A DNA stretch of 64,000 nt. It comes from Palsa-504 sp963705835 (lineage in GTDB: Bacteria; Actinomycetota; Actinomycetes; Streptosporangiales; Streptosporangiaceae). Shown piece by piece: positions 17,936 through 26,035 of the stretch (the first letter of the stretch is position 1; the number at the start of each line of letters is the position of its first letter). The stretch spans positions 62,001 through 126,000 of the forward strand of contig CAVPLC010000047.1 of assembly GCA_963705835.1 (NCBI GenBank). Direction: 5' to 3'. The notes below the pieces were generated by a model. It was not told the origin of the DNA. It did no database searches and saw only the letters and a list, made by a program, of their open reading frames with translations. Position numbers and translations under genes: made by a program.

Positions 17936-18672
17936 ACGCCCTGACGCCCGAGTCCCCCGGGCCGCCGGCCCTGCTGAGCCTGGACCAGGTGACCACGTAC
18001 TACGGCCAGATGCGGATCCTGGAAGGGATCTCGCTGCAGGTCCGCGAGGGTGAGCTGGTCTGCCTGCTGGGCGGGAACGCGTCCGGCAAGTCGACCACGC
18101 TGAAGACCATCCTGGGCATCGTCCGGCCGCGCGCCGGACGGGTGCTGCTGGACGGGGCGGACGTGACGCAGTGGCCGGTGCCGCAGCGCATCGCGGCCGG
18201 GATGGCCATCGTGCCGGAGAACCGCCGCCTGTTCGGCCAGCTCACGGTGCGGGAGAACCTGGAGCTGGGCGCGGTGCTGCGTAGGGGTGAATCGCTCACC
18301 GAGGACTTCGAACGGGTGCACTCGCTGTTCCCGCGCCTGCTCGAGCGGCGCAGCCAGCTCGCGGGGACGCTGTCCGGGGGTGAGCAGCAGATGGTCGCGA
18401 TGGGCCGGGCCCTGATGTCACGGCCGCGGCTGCTGCTGATGGACGAGCCGTCGATGGGCCTGTCGCCCGCGCTGGTCCTGCAGAACTTCCAGATCATCAA
18501 GACCATCCACGCCTCGGGCGTCGCGGTCCTGATGGTCGAGCAGAACGCGACCATGGCGCTGTCCATCGCCGACCGGGGCTACGTGCTCTCGACCGGGGAG
18601 ATCGTGCTCTCCGGCCCCGCCGCGGAACTGCTGCGCGACGAGGACCTCAAGCGCGCCTACCTGGGACGGTAA
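17932..18672 (+). CDS. livF: ABC transporter ATP-binding protein, LivF family
   Basis: A 246-residue ATPase with YYGQMRILEGISL at the start, Walker A GGNASGKSTTL (Asn-Ala-Ser in place of the usual Asn-Gly-Ala), VPENRRLFGQLTVRENLELG, signature TLSGGEQQMVAMGRAL, Walker B LLLMDEPSMGLSP and VEQNA. The TTG start at 17932 follows GGAGGAG and overlaps the livG stop. It completes the heterodimeric ATPase. Ends 6 bases before a convergent gene. Confidence 0.94.
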   Translation: MNALTPESPGPPALLSLDQVTTYYGQMRILEGISLQVREGELVCLLGGNASGKSTTLKTILGIVRPRAGRVLLDGADVTQWPVPQRIAAGMAIVPENRRLFGQLTVRENLELGAVLRRGESLTEDFERVHSLFPRLLERRSQLAGTLSGGEQQMVAMGRALMSRPRLLLMDEPSMGLSPALVLQNFQIIKTIHASGVAVLMVEQNATMALSIADRGYVLSTGEIVLSGPAAELLRDEDLKRAYLGR

Positions 18673-18678
18673 CCGCGC

Positions 18679-19173
18679 CTAAACGATCAGGGCGCGCCCC
18701 GCGCGCTCGATGATGGCGCCCATGTCATCGTGGCTGGCCTCGCGGTAGAGCGGGCCGGTGCCGTCGGCCAGCAGCTGGCTCACCAGGGCCACGCCCTGTA
18801 CCGGGACCGGTCCGGGCTGGAGCAGATGGCTGGCCAGCTCGGCGAGCCGCGGAGCGGACCGGCTGATCCGCGACGCGCGGAGCGGGACGCGCACCGGGCG
18901 GGACGCGGCGAGCGGCGAGCGCGCGGCCACGGGAAGAGCGGGCTCCCCGGCCGCCACCAGGATGCGCCGCAAGCTCCCGGCCAGGTCGCGGCGGAACTCC
19001 ATGGACGTGAGCCTCATCGCCCGGGCCGCCAGCGGCGCGCTCGCCTCCGGGCTGGTGCCCTCGGCGAGCTCGCGGTCGAGCCGCGCGGCCCGGCTGCTGG
19101 CCATCACCCGGTGCCAGGGCCATAGCCGCCGCAGGGTCAGCCGGCCCAGATCGTCATCAAGCAGGACATGCAT
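18679..19173 (-). CDS. Hypothetical actinobacterial protein
   Basis: About 164 residues from ATG 19173, which has GGAGG 7 bases upstream; an in-frame start at 19206 is less likely. It begins MHVLLDDDLGRLTLRRLWPW, is rich in Arg, Ala and Leu, and is probably helical, with no membrane segment or known motif. It is divergent from the CGNR zinc-finger gene across a 31-base direct-repeat region, with a plausible promoter (TTTACA, 16-base spacer, TATACT). Function unknown; regulatory linkage with the CGNR protein is inference. Confidence 0.6.
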   Translation of the reverse strand: MHVLLDDDLGRLTLRRLWPWHRVMASSRAARLDRELAEGTSPEASAPLAARAMRLTSMEFRRDLAGSLRRILVAAGEPALPVAARSPLAASRPVRVPLRASRISRSAPRLAELASHLLQPGPVPVQGVALVSQLLADGTGPLYREASHDDMGAIIERAGRALIV

Positions 19174-19191
19174 GGTACGCCTCCGATTACG

Positions 19192-19252
19192 TGACCTATA
19201 AAACAAGTATACTGGTCACGCATGACCTGTAAAGTCATTTAAGTAGTCACGC
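19192..19252. promoter_or_regulatory. Two 30-base direct repeats in a divergent promoter region
   Basis: Each copy begins TGACCT-TAAA and ends GTCACGC (19192-19221 and 19223-19252); they are offset by 31 bases, about three helix turns. Each copy also contains inverted TGACC/GGTCA-like or TGAC/GTCA parts. The AT-rich interior holds TATACT, a likely -10. The layout suggests two dimers bound side by side, controlling both flanking genes. Confidence 0.55.
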
Positions 19253-19266
19253 GAGAGGTGTTGATC

Positions 19267-19896
19267 ATGACGGCTACCCTGAACGGCATGACGCTGCCCA
19301 CGTGGGCCTCGCACGTCGAGGACAAGCTGGCGCCGATGCCGCTGCTGCTGGTGCAGGCGTTCGTCGACACCCTCGACCGGGACCTGGGCACGGACGTGTT
19401 CGCGCAAGCGGACGAGGCACGAGCGTGGCTGGCCGACGCGGGCCTGCGCGTCCCGGACCCCGACCGGCCGGACTCCGATTTCGCCGGCGATCTCCGGCTG
19501 GCCCGCGAAGCCAGGGAGAGTATCCGGGCCCTGATCGGCCGCAACACCGCGGACGAGCCGCTGACCGACGATGAGCTGGCCCCGCTGGAGAAGGTCCTGG
19601 GCCAGGCCCAGCCGCGGCTGGACGTCGCCGCGGACGGCCAGGTCCGGCTCGGGGCGGGCCCTAATGCCCTCCCGGCTCGGACGCTGGCGGACGGCCTGAT
19701 GGAGCTGCTGCTCATCGTCCGCGACGCGCAGGCCGACGGCACCTGGGACCGGCTGAAGCTGTGCGGCAACCCCGATTGCCGTTGGGCGTTCTACGACCGC
19801 TCGCACAGCCGCCGGGGCGCATGGTGCGACATGGCCTCCTGCGGCAACCGGGTCAAGAACCGCAACCTCCGCGCTCGCCGCGCCCAGCACGGCTGA
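19267..19896 (+). CDS. ABATE/CGNR zinc-finger protein
   Basis: A 209-residue probable transcription regulator. An N-terminal helical ABATE-type region is followed by a C-terminal CGNR zinc finger: LCGNPDCRWAFYD and WCDMASCGNRVK give four metal-binding cysteines, and the basic tail KNRNLRARRAQHG could contact DNA. ATG 19267 has GAGAGG about 8 bases upstream. The direct repeats immediately before the start are a likely autoregulatory site. Proteins of this family often sit beside the gene they control, here the divergent hypothetical gene. Confidence 0.85.
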   Translation: MTATLNGMTLPTWASHVEDKLAPMPLLLVQAFVDTLDRDLGTDVFAQADEARAWLADAGLRVPDPDRPDSDFAGDLRLAREARESIRALIGRNTADEPLTDDELAPLEKVLGQAQPRLDVAADGQVRLGAGPNALPARTLADGLMELLLIVRDAQADGTWDRLKLCGNPDCRWAFYDRSHSRRGAWCDMASCGNRVKNRNLRARRAQHG

Positions 19897-19955
19897 GCCC
19901 GCCGGGCCGCAGCCGTGCCCAGGGCGCCCAGCCGGGCTGTGACCGCCGGGACCGC

Positions 19956-20273
19956 CTACGCGGCTACCACGGTCTTGCGTGGGCGTCCGCGTGGACGCTT
20001 ACCGGGCACGATCCTCCCGCGCATCAGCAACTCACCGCCCCACACACCCGACGGCTCCCTGCGCTCCAGCGCGCCGGCCAGGCAGGCCAGCCTGGCCCGG
20101 CATCCCTGGCACATGGCCTTCGCCTGCTCCACATCCTGCGGAGACTCGGCGAAGAACAGCTCCGGATCCTGCGTACACGGAAGATCCAGTCCTACCGGAA
20201 GCGCGGCCCTGCGGCCGCCCATCATCAACCCCGTCGTGCTAAATACGCCGACGGTGGCATCGCGCCACTCCAT
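19956..20273 (-). CDS. whiB7: WhiB7-type iron-sulfur redox regulator
   Basis: A 105-residue WhiB protein. Cys33, Cys55, Cys58 and Cys64 (PCTQDPELFF and MCQGCRARLAC) hold the 4Fe-4S cluster; REPSGVWGGE is the WhiB turn that binds sigma-A, and KRPRGRPRK near the C-terminus is the AT-hook that sets WhiB7 apart from other WhiB proteins. WhiB7 activates intrinsic resistance to ribosome-targeting drugs and responds to amino-acid or translation stress. ATG 20273 has GAGGGGA 7 bases upstream. The leader looks shorter than usual WhiB7 leaders, and no upstream ORF attenuator was confirmed. Confidence 0.9.
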   Translation of the reverse strand: MEWRDATVGVFSTTGLMMGGRRAALPVGLDLPCTQDPELFFAESPQDVEQAKAMCQGCRARLACLAGALERREPSGVWGGELLMRGRIVPGKRPRGRPRKTVVAA

Positions 20274-20348
20274 CGGTGATCCCCTCTCACTTGCCCCCGT
20301 TATTGATCGCGCGATCTCGTCGCCCCGTTGAAATCGCCCACTATGCAC

Positions 20349-20376
20349 CATATAGAGGCAGATGGAGGGCTGTCGA
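20349..20376 (-). promoter_or_regulatory. Possible whiB7 promoter
   Basis: On the minus strand TCGACA (20376-20371), a 16-base spacer, then TATATG (20354-20349), about 75 bases before the whiB7 ATG. The AT-rich -10 stands out in this GC-rich region. Suggested by position and spacing only. Confidence 0.4.
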
Positions 20377-20481
20377 GGTCCAAAACGGCCTTGTTTGGCG
20401 GGACCAATTCCGCCCCGGGCTAGGCGTCGCCGAGCCGCTTGACCCACGCAGTCACACCAAGGAGAATCTCTCGAGCAGGCC

Positions 20482-22215
20482 CTAGGTATCCCAGGGCCAG
20501 TCGGCCTCGCGTTCGTGCGCCGCCATGGCCAGCAGTTCCTCGGCGTGCGCCTGGGCGGACTCGGAGTCCTCCAGGCCGGCCAGCATCCGGGACAGCTCCC
20601 GGACCCGGCCCTGCTGGTCCAGCCGCGTGACGCCGCTCGCGGTGACCAGGCCGTCGCCCGACTTCTCCACCACCAGGTGGTTGTCCGCGAACGCCGCCAC
20701 CTGCGGCAGGTGGGTCACCGCGATCACCTGCGCCGAACGCGCCAGCCGCGCCAGCCGACGGCCCACCTCGACCGCGGCCTTGCCGCCCACCCCCGCGTCG
20801 ACCTCGTCGAACACGAACGTCGGTACCGGGTCGGCGCCCGCGAACACCACCTCGATGGCGAGCATGACGCGGGACAGCTCGCCGCCCGAGGCGCCCTTGT
20901 GCAGCGGCAGCGGCGGCGCGCCCGGGTGCGCGGCCAGCCTGATCTCCACGTCATCGGCGCCGAACGGCCCCGGCGCGTCCAGCTCGGTGACCACGGCGGT
21001 CAGCGACGCGTGCGGCATGGCCAGGTCGGTCAGCTCGGCGGTCACTTCCGACCCGAACCGCGCCGCCGCCGCCGAGCGCAGCGCGGTGAGCTCGGCGGCC
21101 AGCGACCCCACCTGAGAGGCCAGGGACTCCTCTTCCTCAGCCAGCGCCGTGATCTTGTCGTCGGCTCCCTCGAGCTCGGCCAGCCGCGACCCGGCCTGCT
21201 TGGCCCAGTCGAGCACCCCGGCTACGTCGCCGGATACGCCGCCGTAGGCCCGGACCAGCCGGCCCAGGACCGCGCGGCGCTCCTGCACCGCGGCCAGCCG
21301 GGCCGGGTCGGAGTCCAGCGATTCGACGTACGACGCGAGCTCGGTGGCCAGGTCCGAGACCTGATAGGAGGCCTCGGACAGCCGCTCGGCGAGCCCGGCC
21401 AGCACCTGGTCGTGGGAGCGGACCGCCTCCAGCGCCCGGCTGGCCATCCCCAGCAGAGTCACCACGTCGGAGGCGTCGACCGAGGACGCGGCCGGGTCGC
21501 CGGCCAGCGCCTCGTGCGCGGTGCTGGCGGCGGCGTGCAGCGCGTCGGCGTTGGACAGCCGCTCGTCCTCGGCCAGCAGCGCCGCGTCCTCGCCGGCCAC
21601 CGGGGAGACCGCCTCGATCTCGGCCAGGCCGAGGCGCAACGTCTCCACCTCGACGGCACGCTCCCGTTCCGCGGCGTTCAGCGCGTCCAGTTCCTCGCGC
21701 ACCGCGCGGTGCCGCGCGAACAGCCGCCGGTAATCAGACAGCACCGTGGCCAGCTCGGGACCGCCGAACCGGTCCAGCGCGTCGCGCTGCCGTCCGGGCT
21801 TCAGCAGCTGCTGCTGGTCCGCCTGCCCGTGCACCGCGACCAGGTCGTCGGCCAGCACCTGGAGCAACGACACCGGGACCGGACGGCCGCCGGCGAACGC
21901 GCGCGACCGGCCCTCGGCCGACACCGAGCGGCTGAGCACGAGCAGGGTCCCGTCGTCGTCCAGGTCACCCCCGGCGTTCTCGACCTCCTGCGCCACTTGT
22001 TCAGAGACCAGCAGCCGTCCGTCGACCACGGCCCGGTCGACGCCCGGCCGGACCCGCGCCGGGTCGGCCCGGCCGCCGAACAGCAGGCCGAGCGCGGTCA
22101 CGACCATGGTCTTCCCGGCCCCGGTCTCGCCGGTCAGCGCGGTGAACCCGGACGACAGCTCCAGCACCGCGTCGTCGATGACGCCGAGGCCGTTGATCCG
22201 GACTTCCTCAAGCAT
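20482..22215 (-). CDS. recN: DNA repair protein RecN
   Basis: A 577-residue SMC-like ATPase in recombinational repair of double-strand breaks. Walker A GETGAGKT at 29-36, a long Glu/Ala/Leu-rich coiled-coil middle, signature KGASGGELSRVMLAIE, Walker B FVFDEVDAGVGGKAA and VTHLPQVAAFADNH. ATG 22215 gives the standard MLEEVRINGLGVIDD start; the ORF continues upstream only because of frame overlap with nadK. It overlaps the nadK 3' end by 8 bases, the usual actinobacterial order tlyA-nadK-recN. Confidence 0.97.
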   Translation of the reverse strand: MLEEVRINGLGVIDDAVLELSSGFTALTGETGAGKTMVVTALGLLFGGRADPARVRPGVDRAVVDGRLLVSEQVAQEVENAGGDLDDDGTLLVLSRSVSAEGRSRAFAGGRPVPVSLLQVLADDLVAVHGQADQQQLLKPGRQRDALDRFGGPELATVLSDYRRLFARHRAVREELDALNAAERERAVEVETLRLGLAEIEAVSPVAGEDAALLAEDERLSNADALHAAASTAHEALAGDPAASSVDASDVVTLLGMASRALEAVRSHDQVLAGLAERLSEASYQVSDLATELASYVESLDSDPARLAAVQERRAVLGRLVRAYGGVSGDVAGVLDWAKQAGSRLAELEGADDKITALAEEEESLASQVGSLAAELTALRSAAAARFGSEVTAELTDLAMPHASLTAVVTELDAPGPFGADDVEIRLAAHPGAPPLPLHKGASGGELSRVMLAIEVVFAGADPVPTFVFDEVDAGVGGKAAVEVGRRLARLARSAQVIAVTHLPQVAAFADNHLVVEKSGDGLVTASGVTRLDQQGRVRELSRMLAGLEDSESAQAHAEELLAMAAHEREADWPWDT

Positions 22216-23131
22216 GCTCGCCAGCGTCCTCCCAGGTACGGCCCCGCCAGCCCGCGACGGGCAGGCCGAACTTGGCCACCAGGCGGTCCGTGAACCGGCC
22301 GCCGTGGGCTCCCGGCGCCTGCAACTGCGCCAGCAGCACCGGCACCGCGCCCCGGCGGACCTCCACCCGGGCCCCAGGCGGCAAGTCGACCTTACGTCGA
22401 CCATCGCACCACAAAACCGCGCCCGATGTCTCGGACGCCACGATCAGTTCGATGGCTAGCACCGACTGCGGCGACACCAGCATCGGCGGCGCGAACAGCG
22501 CGTGCGCGCTGATGGGCACCATGAGCAGCGCCTCCACCTCGGGCCACACGATCGGCCCGCCCGCGGAGAACGCGTAAGCCGTCGATCCGGTGGGGGTCGA
22601 GCACACCACTCCGTCGCAGCCCCAGCGGGACAGCGGGCGGCCGTCGACCTCGATGATGACCTCCACCATCCGCTCCCGCGCCGCCTTCTCCACCGTGGCC
22701 TCGTTCAGCGCCCAGGTGGACACGATCGCCGAGCCGTTGCTGCGCACGGCCACGTCGATCGTCATTCGCTCCTCGACCAGGTAATCCCGCGCCACCACCC
22801 GGTCGACCAGATCGGCCAGCCCGTCCGGCTCGGCCTCGGCGAGGAACCCGACGTGACCGAGGTTCACGCCGATCAGCGGCACCCCGGCGGGGCGGGACAG
22901 CTCGGCGGCGCGCAGCAGGGTGCCGTCGCCGCCCAGGACGATGACCAGCTCGGTGCCGCTGGCCGCCTCGGCGCAGGCCGGCACCTCTTCGGCGCCGGGC
23001 GAGCTGAACTCACCCGCCAGGGTGCGGACGGCGATGCCGGCCGCGGTCAGCCGTTCCGCCATCAGCCGGGCACTGCGCAGCGCGTTCTCCCGTCCCGTAT
23101 GCGCCGTGACCAGCACCGTGCGCTGTCCCAC
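22208..23131 (-). CDS. nadK: NAD kinase
   Basis: A 307-residue ATP- or polyphosphate-dependent NAD kinase producing NADP. VLGGDGTLLRAAEL holds the GGDGT motif and STPTGSTAYAFSAGGP is the second conserved loop; NLGHVGFLAE lies between. The GTG start at 23131 shares its G with the tlyA stop (TAGTG), with GGAGGGA upstream; the longer ORF to 23293 runs through tlyA and is rejected. Middle gene of the operon. Confidence 0.96.
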   Translation of the reverse strand: MGQRTVLVTAHTGRENALRSARLMAERLTAAGIAVRTLAGEFSSPGAEEVPACAEAASGTELVIVLGGDGTLLRAAELSRPAGVPLIGVNLGHVGFLAEAEPDGLADLVDRVVARDYLVEERMTIDVAVRSNGSAIVSTWALNEATVEKAARERMVEVIIEVDGRPLSRWGCDGVVCSTPTGSTAYAFSAGGPIVWPEVEALLMVPISAHALFAPPMLVSPQSVLAIELIVASETSGAVLWCDGRRKVDLPPGARVEVRRGAVPVLLAQLQAPGAHGGRFTDRLVAKFGLPVAGWRGRTWEDAGEHA

Positions 23132-23925
23132 TAGCTGGGTCCCTCCTGGATCGCGCGCTGCACCATTGCTAGGTCGAGGGGCGGCGCGCCGCGGCGCAGC
23201 CACACGAAATATTCCACGTTGCCCGCGGGCCCCGGCAGCGGACTCGCCGTAATTCCCTGGACCCCGAGGCCGAGCTCTGCCGCCGCGCCGCACACCTTTT
23301 CTATTGAAGCCGAACGGTCCTGGGTATCACGAACCACGCCACCGGCACCGACCCGGCCCTTTCCGACCTCGAACTGGGGCTTGACCAGCAGCACGAAGTC
23401 CGCGTCCGGCGTGGCGCACGCTACCAGCGCGGGCAGCACCAGGGTCAGGGAGATGAACGACAGGTCGGCCACCACCAGGTCAGGCACGGGCGTCACGTGC
23501 TCGAGCGCGCGCACGTTGACCCGGTCCATGACCGTGACCCTCGGGTCGGTCCGCAGCGACCAGGCCAGCTGGCCGTACCCCACGTCCGCGGCGACCACGT
23601 GCGCGGCTCCCGCCCGCAGCAGCACGTCGGTGAACCCTCCGGTGGACGCCCCCGCGTCCAGGCACCGCCGCCCCGCCACGACCAGGTCGCTGAAGGCCTC
23701 AAGCGCGCCGGCCAGCTTGTACCCGCCGCGCGACACGTAGGCCGGCTCCGCCGTGTCGGCCACGGTGATGGGCGCGTCCCTGGCCACCTGGGTGGCCGGC
23801 TTGGACGCCTGCTGGCCGGCCACGGCCACCCGCCCGGCCGCGACCAGTTCGCCCGCCTGCTCCCGTGACCTGGCCAGGCCGCGCCTGACCAACTCGGCGT
23901 CGAGCCTGGCCCGCGGTGTGGTCAA
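23131..23925 (-). CDS. tlyA: 16S/23S rRNA (cytidine-2'-O)-methyltransferase TlyA
   Basis: A 264-residue protein with an N-terminal S4 RNA-binding domain (ARLDAELVRRGLARSREQA) and an FtsJ-like methyltransferase domain: SRGGYKLAGAL, CLDAGASTGGFTDVLL, ADLSFISL and LLVKPQFEVG. The mycobacterial enzyme methylates both ribosomal subunits, and its loss gives capreomycin resistance. TTG 23925 has AGGAG 6 bases upstream and overlaps the preceding stop (TTGA). Confidence 0.95.
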   Translation of the reverse strand: MTTPRARLDAELVRRGLARSREQAGELVAAGRVAVAGQQASKPATQVARDAPITVADTAEPAYVSRGGYKLAGALEAFSDLVVAGRRCLDAGASTGGFTDVLLRAGAAHVVAADVGYGQLAWSLRTDPRVTVMDRVNVRALEHVTPVPDLVVADLSFISLTLVLPALVACATPDADFVLLVKPQFEVGKGRVGAGGVVRDTQDRSASIEKVCGAAAELGLGVQGITASPLPGPAGNVEYFVWLRRGAPPLDLAMVQRAIQEGPS

Positions 23926-24146
23926 GATGGCTCCTGCGTCTCGTCCAGCTCGCCGAGGATGTCCCTGAGCCGCCCGTGCACCTCTTCCAGGACGGCGACG
24001 TGCTCGTCCGCGGGCAGGCCCTTGAGCCGGTTAAGCCCCGCCACCGCGTCGTCCACGCGTGCGTCGCCGGTGGCGGACAGGTGAGCCGCGGACCGTTCGG
24101 TATCAAGGTTTTGATCTTCACCCTGGTCTGGGTATTGGTCATTCAT
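23922..24146 (-). CDS. Small conserved protein preceding tlyA
   Basis: A 74-residue acidic protein. The N-terminus is polar and variable (MNDQYPDQGEDQ); the C-terminal 45 residues (RVDDAVAGLNRLKGLPADEH and VLEEVHGRLRDILGELDE) predict two helices. Small helical proteins of this kind often precede tlyA in actinobacteria. Its stop overlaps the tlyA start, so it is the first gene of the operon. Function unknown. Confidence 0.75.
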   Translation of the reverse strand: MNDQYPDQGEDQNLDTERSAAHLSATGDARVDDAVAGLNRLKGLPADEHVAVLEEVHGRLRDILGELDETQEPS

Positions 24147-24410
24147 TCGGATTGCGGCATGGAAACCCGGCCGTCACGCCGAGAAGAAACGCCGCGTCAC
24201 CTCCCATAAAGTGCCTGTGCTGTACGGTACATTTGAATCGTCCGTGATAGCCAAGCGGGCACATGCACGACCCAGCACCAAACTGCGGCAGGGCATGCCG
24301 TGGCTGCGCGGGGAGGCGACGGGGTTGCCCGGCCTTTGAACCGCGAACCAACAGCGCGACCGCAGGTCGCGGCTGGAATCCTCGTCTCTCGGGACGATGG
24401 AGGATGTCAA

Positions 24411-24812
24411 ATGCGCTACCCTCCGGCTGGAACCCTACCGTCCGATGCTGACAAGAGCGAGGCGCGCATGGCTTCAGCCGAGGAGTGCCGCGAGGCGCTG
24501 CAGGCCCTGACCGGCCGACTGGGCGAGATGAACGAGAAGGAACGGTCGAGCTTCTTCAGCAACCGGACGTTCAGCTGCCACGTGACCGATCTCGGCGTGA
24601 CGTTCGTGACCAGGATCACCGAAAATGGCGCCGAGCCGGTGAAAGAGGTCGGACCGGACGAGCCGCCGGCCGACATTAGGCTGACCGCGAACAGCGACGA
24701 TGTGGTGGCGCTTTCGGCGACCCCGGCCAACATCGCCCGGATGTGGATGGCGGGCCGGGTCAAGATCCAGGCCAGCATCCGCGACCTGCTCGCGCTCCGT
24801 CGTCTTTTGTAA
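24411..24812 (+). CDS. SCP2-like sterol/lipid-carrier-domain protein
   Basis: About 133 residues from ATG 24411, which has GGAGG 8 bases upstream; ATG 24468 is an alternative. The body (FFSNRTFSCHVTDLGVTFV, ADIRLTANSDDVVALSA, WMAGRVKIQASIRDLLALRR) fits the single-domain SCP2 lipid-binding fold, in which the C-terminal helix closes a hydrophobic cavity. Likely a cytosolic lipid carrier or stand-alone domain. It is convergent with a CoA transferase ORF that reads through its whole length on the other strand. Confidence 0.65.
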   Translation: MRYPPAGTLPSDADKSEARMASAEECREALQALTGRLGEMNEKERSSFFSNRTFSCHVTDLGVTFVTRITENGAEPVKEVGPDEPPADIRLTANSDDVVALSATPANIARMWMAGRVKIQASIRDLLALRRLL

Positions 24813-26015
24813 CCGGATCACTCCTGCCTCGCGGAGTTCGGCGACGCGCGCGGCGGGGTAGCCGGCCTCGGCGAGGATCTCGTCGGTGTGCTGGCCGAGC
24901 GTGGGGGGCGGGCGGCGGATGCTGGCGGGCTGGGCGGACATCTTGATCGGGAAACCGAGGGTCTTGAGCGTTCCCGCGACCGGATGCTCCACCTCCACCA
25001 CCATCTCGCGCGCCGCGACCTGGGGCTGCTCGAGCGCGGCGGGCACCGTGTTGACCGGCCCCGCCGGCACCCCCGCCGCGTTGAGCAGGTCCGTCCACTC
25101 CGCGCAGCCGCCGGCGGACAGGGCCTTGACGATGCGCGGGATCAGCGTGTCGCGGTTGCGCACCCGGTCCGGATTGGTGGCGTAACGCGGATCGTCGGTC
25201 AGATCATCGAGCCCGGTGGCCGCGGTGAACCGGCGCCACAGCCCGTCGCTGCCGACCGCGATCATCAGCGGGTCATCGGCGGTCGGGAACACCTGGTACG
25301 GGGCCAGGCTCTCGTGGGCGCTGCCGTAGCGGCCCGGGGTCACGCCGGTCGCGAAGTACTTCCCCGCCACGTAGGTAAGCCAGGCGACCTGCCCGTCCAG
25401 CAGCGATATGTCGATCAGCTGGCCGCGGCCGCTGGCCTCCCGGGAGTGCAGCGCGGCGAGGATGCCGATCAGCGCCCACATGCCCGCGCCGACGTCGGCC
25501 AGCGACGTGCCCGAGCGGACCGGCTCGCCGTCGGCCTCGCCGGTGACGCTCATCATCCCGGACACGGCCTGGGCGACCGCGTCGTAGCCGGGCAGGTCAG
25601 CGGCGGGCCCGGTCTGGCCGTAGCCGCTGATCGAGGCGTAGATCAGCCGCGGGTTCCGGCCGGACAGCTCCTTGTAGCCCAGGCCGAGGCGGGCGGCGGC
25701 GCCAGGCCGGAAGTTCTCCATGAGGACGTCCGAGCCGTCGGCCAGCCGCTGCGCGATCTCCCGGCCTTCGGGGGTCTTCAGGTTGACCGACAGGCCGCGC
25801 TTGTTCCGGTTGATGGAAAGGAAGTAGGCGGCGTCGTCGCCCTGGAACGGCGGGCCCCAGCGGCGGGTGTCATCCCCGTGCCAGACGTCCTCGACCTTGA
25901 TCACGTCGGCCCCGAGGTCGCCCAGGATCATCGTGGCGAACGGCCCGGACAGCGCCCTGGTCAGGTCCAGCACCCGCAGGCCGGCCAGCGGGCCCGCGGC
26001 AGGGGGGATTTCCAT
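24474..26015 (-). CDS. Family III CoA transferase (CaiB/BaiF), with a probable lost stop
   Basis: About 400 residues match a class III CoA transferase: LAGLRVLDLTRALSGPFATM, GADVIKVEDVWHGDDTR, RNKRGLSVNLKTPEGREI, and the catalytic aspartate in DLPGYDAVAQAVSGMM. Such enzymes move CoA between acids. Homology ends around VAELREAGV near 24820. Beyond that the ORF runs another 100 or so residues that are only the antisense of the SCP2-like gene. A TGA lies one frame away in GAGTGATCC, so a one-base indel may have removed the true stop near 24826. Only 20 bases separate its start from the divergent phosphatase. Confidence 0.85.
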   Translation of the reverse strand: MEIPPAAGPLAGLRVLDLTRALSGPFATMILGDLGADVIKVEDVWHGDDTRRWGPPFQGDDAAYFLSINRNKRGLSVNLKTPEGREIAQRLADGSDVLMENFRPGAAARLGLGYKELSGRNPRLIYASISGYGQTGPAADLPGYDAVAQAVSGMMSVTGEADGEPVRSGTSLADVGAGMWALIGILAALHSREASGRGQLIDISLLDGQVAWLTYVAGKYFATGVTPGRYGSAHESLAPYQVFPTADDPLMIAVGSDGLWRRFTAATGLDDLTDDPRYATNPDRVRNRDTLIPRIVKALSAGGCAEWTDLLNAAGVPAGPVNTVPAALEQPQVAAREMVVEVEHPVAGTLKTLGFPIKMSAQPASIRRPPPTLGQHTDEILAEAGYPAARVAELREAGVIRLQKTTEREQVADAGLDLDPARHPHPGDVGRGRRKRHHIVAVRGQPNVGRRLVRSDLFHRLGAIFGDPGHERHAEIGHVAAERPVAEEARPFLLVHLAQSAGQGLQRLAALLG

Positions 26016-26035
26016 TACCGATATGTTATCGAGCC
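26016..26035. promoter_or_regulatory. 20-base divergent promoter gap, probably leaderless on both sides
   Basis: The whole gap between two divergent start codons is 20 bases. It holds TATGTT (plus) and TAACAT (minus) as candidate -10 elements about 7-8 bases from each start codon and no ribosome site. That geometry fits leaderless transcripts, common in actinobacteria. Confidence 0.45.

Noticed and set aside
20515..22293. 592-codon ORF antisense to recN
   Set aside because: Low-complexity Arg/Gly/His/Gln composition; recN motifs are unambiguous on the other strand.
20482..22404. recN with a 63-residue N-terminal extension
   Set aside because: The extension is Arg/Cys/Trp-rich shadow sequence of nadK; the conserved protein starts at ATG 22215.
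22208..23293. nadK starting at 23293
   Set aside because: The added 54 residues lie within tlyA in another frame; GTG 23131 has a ribosome site and the usual overlap with tlyA.
24220..24230. TGTAC-G-GTACA odd palindrome as an operator
   Set aside because: Only five-base arms in a 260-base gap, with no other supporting signal.
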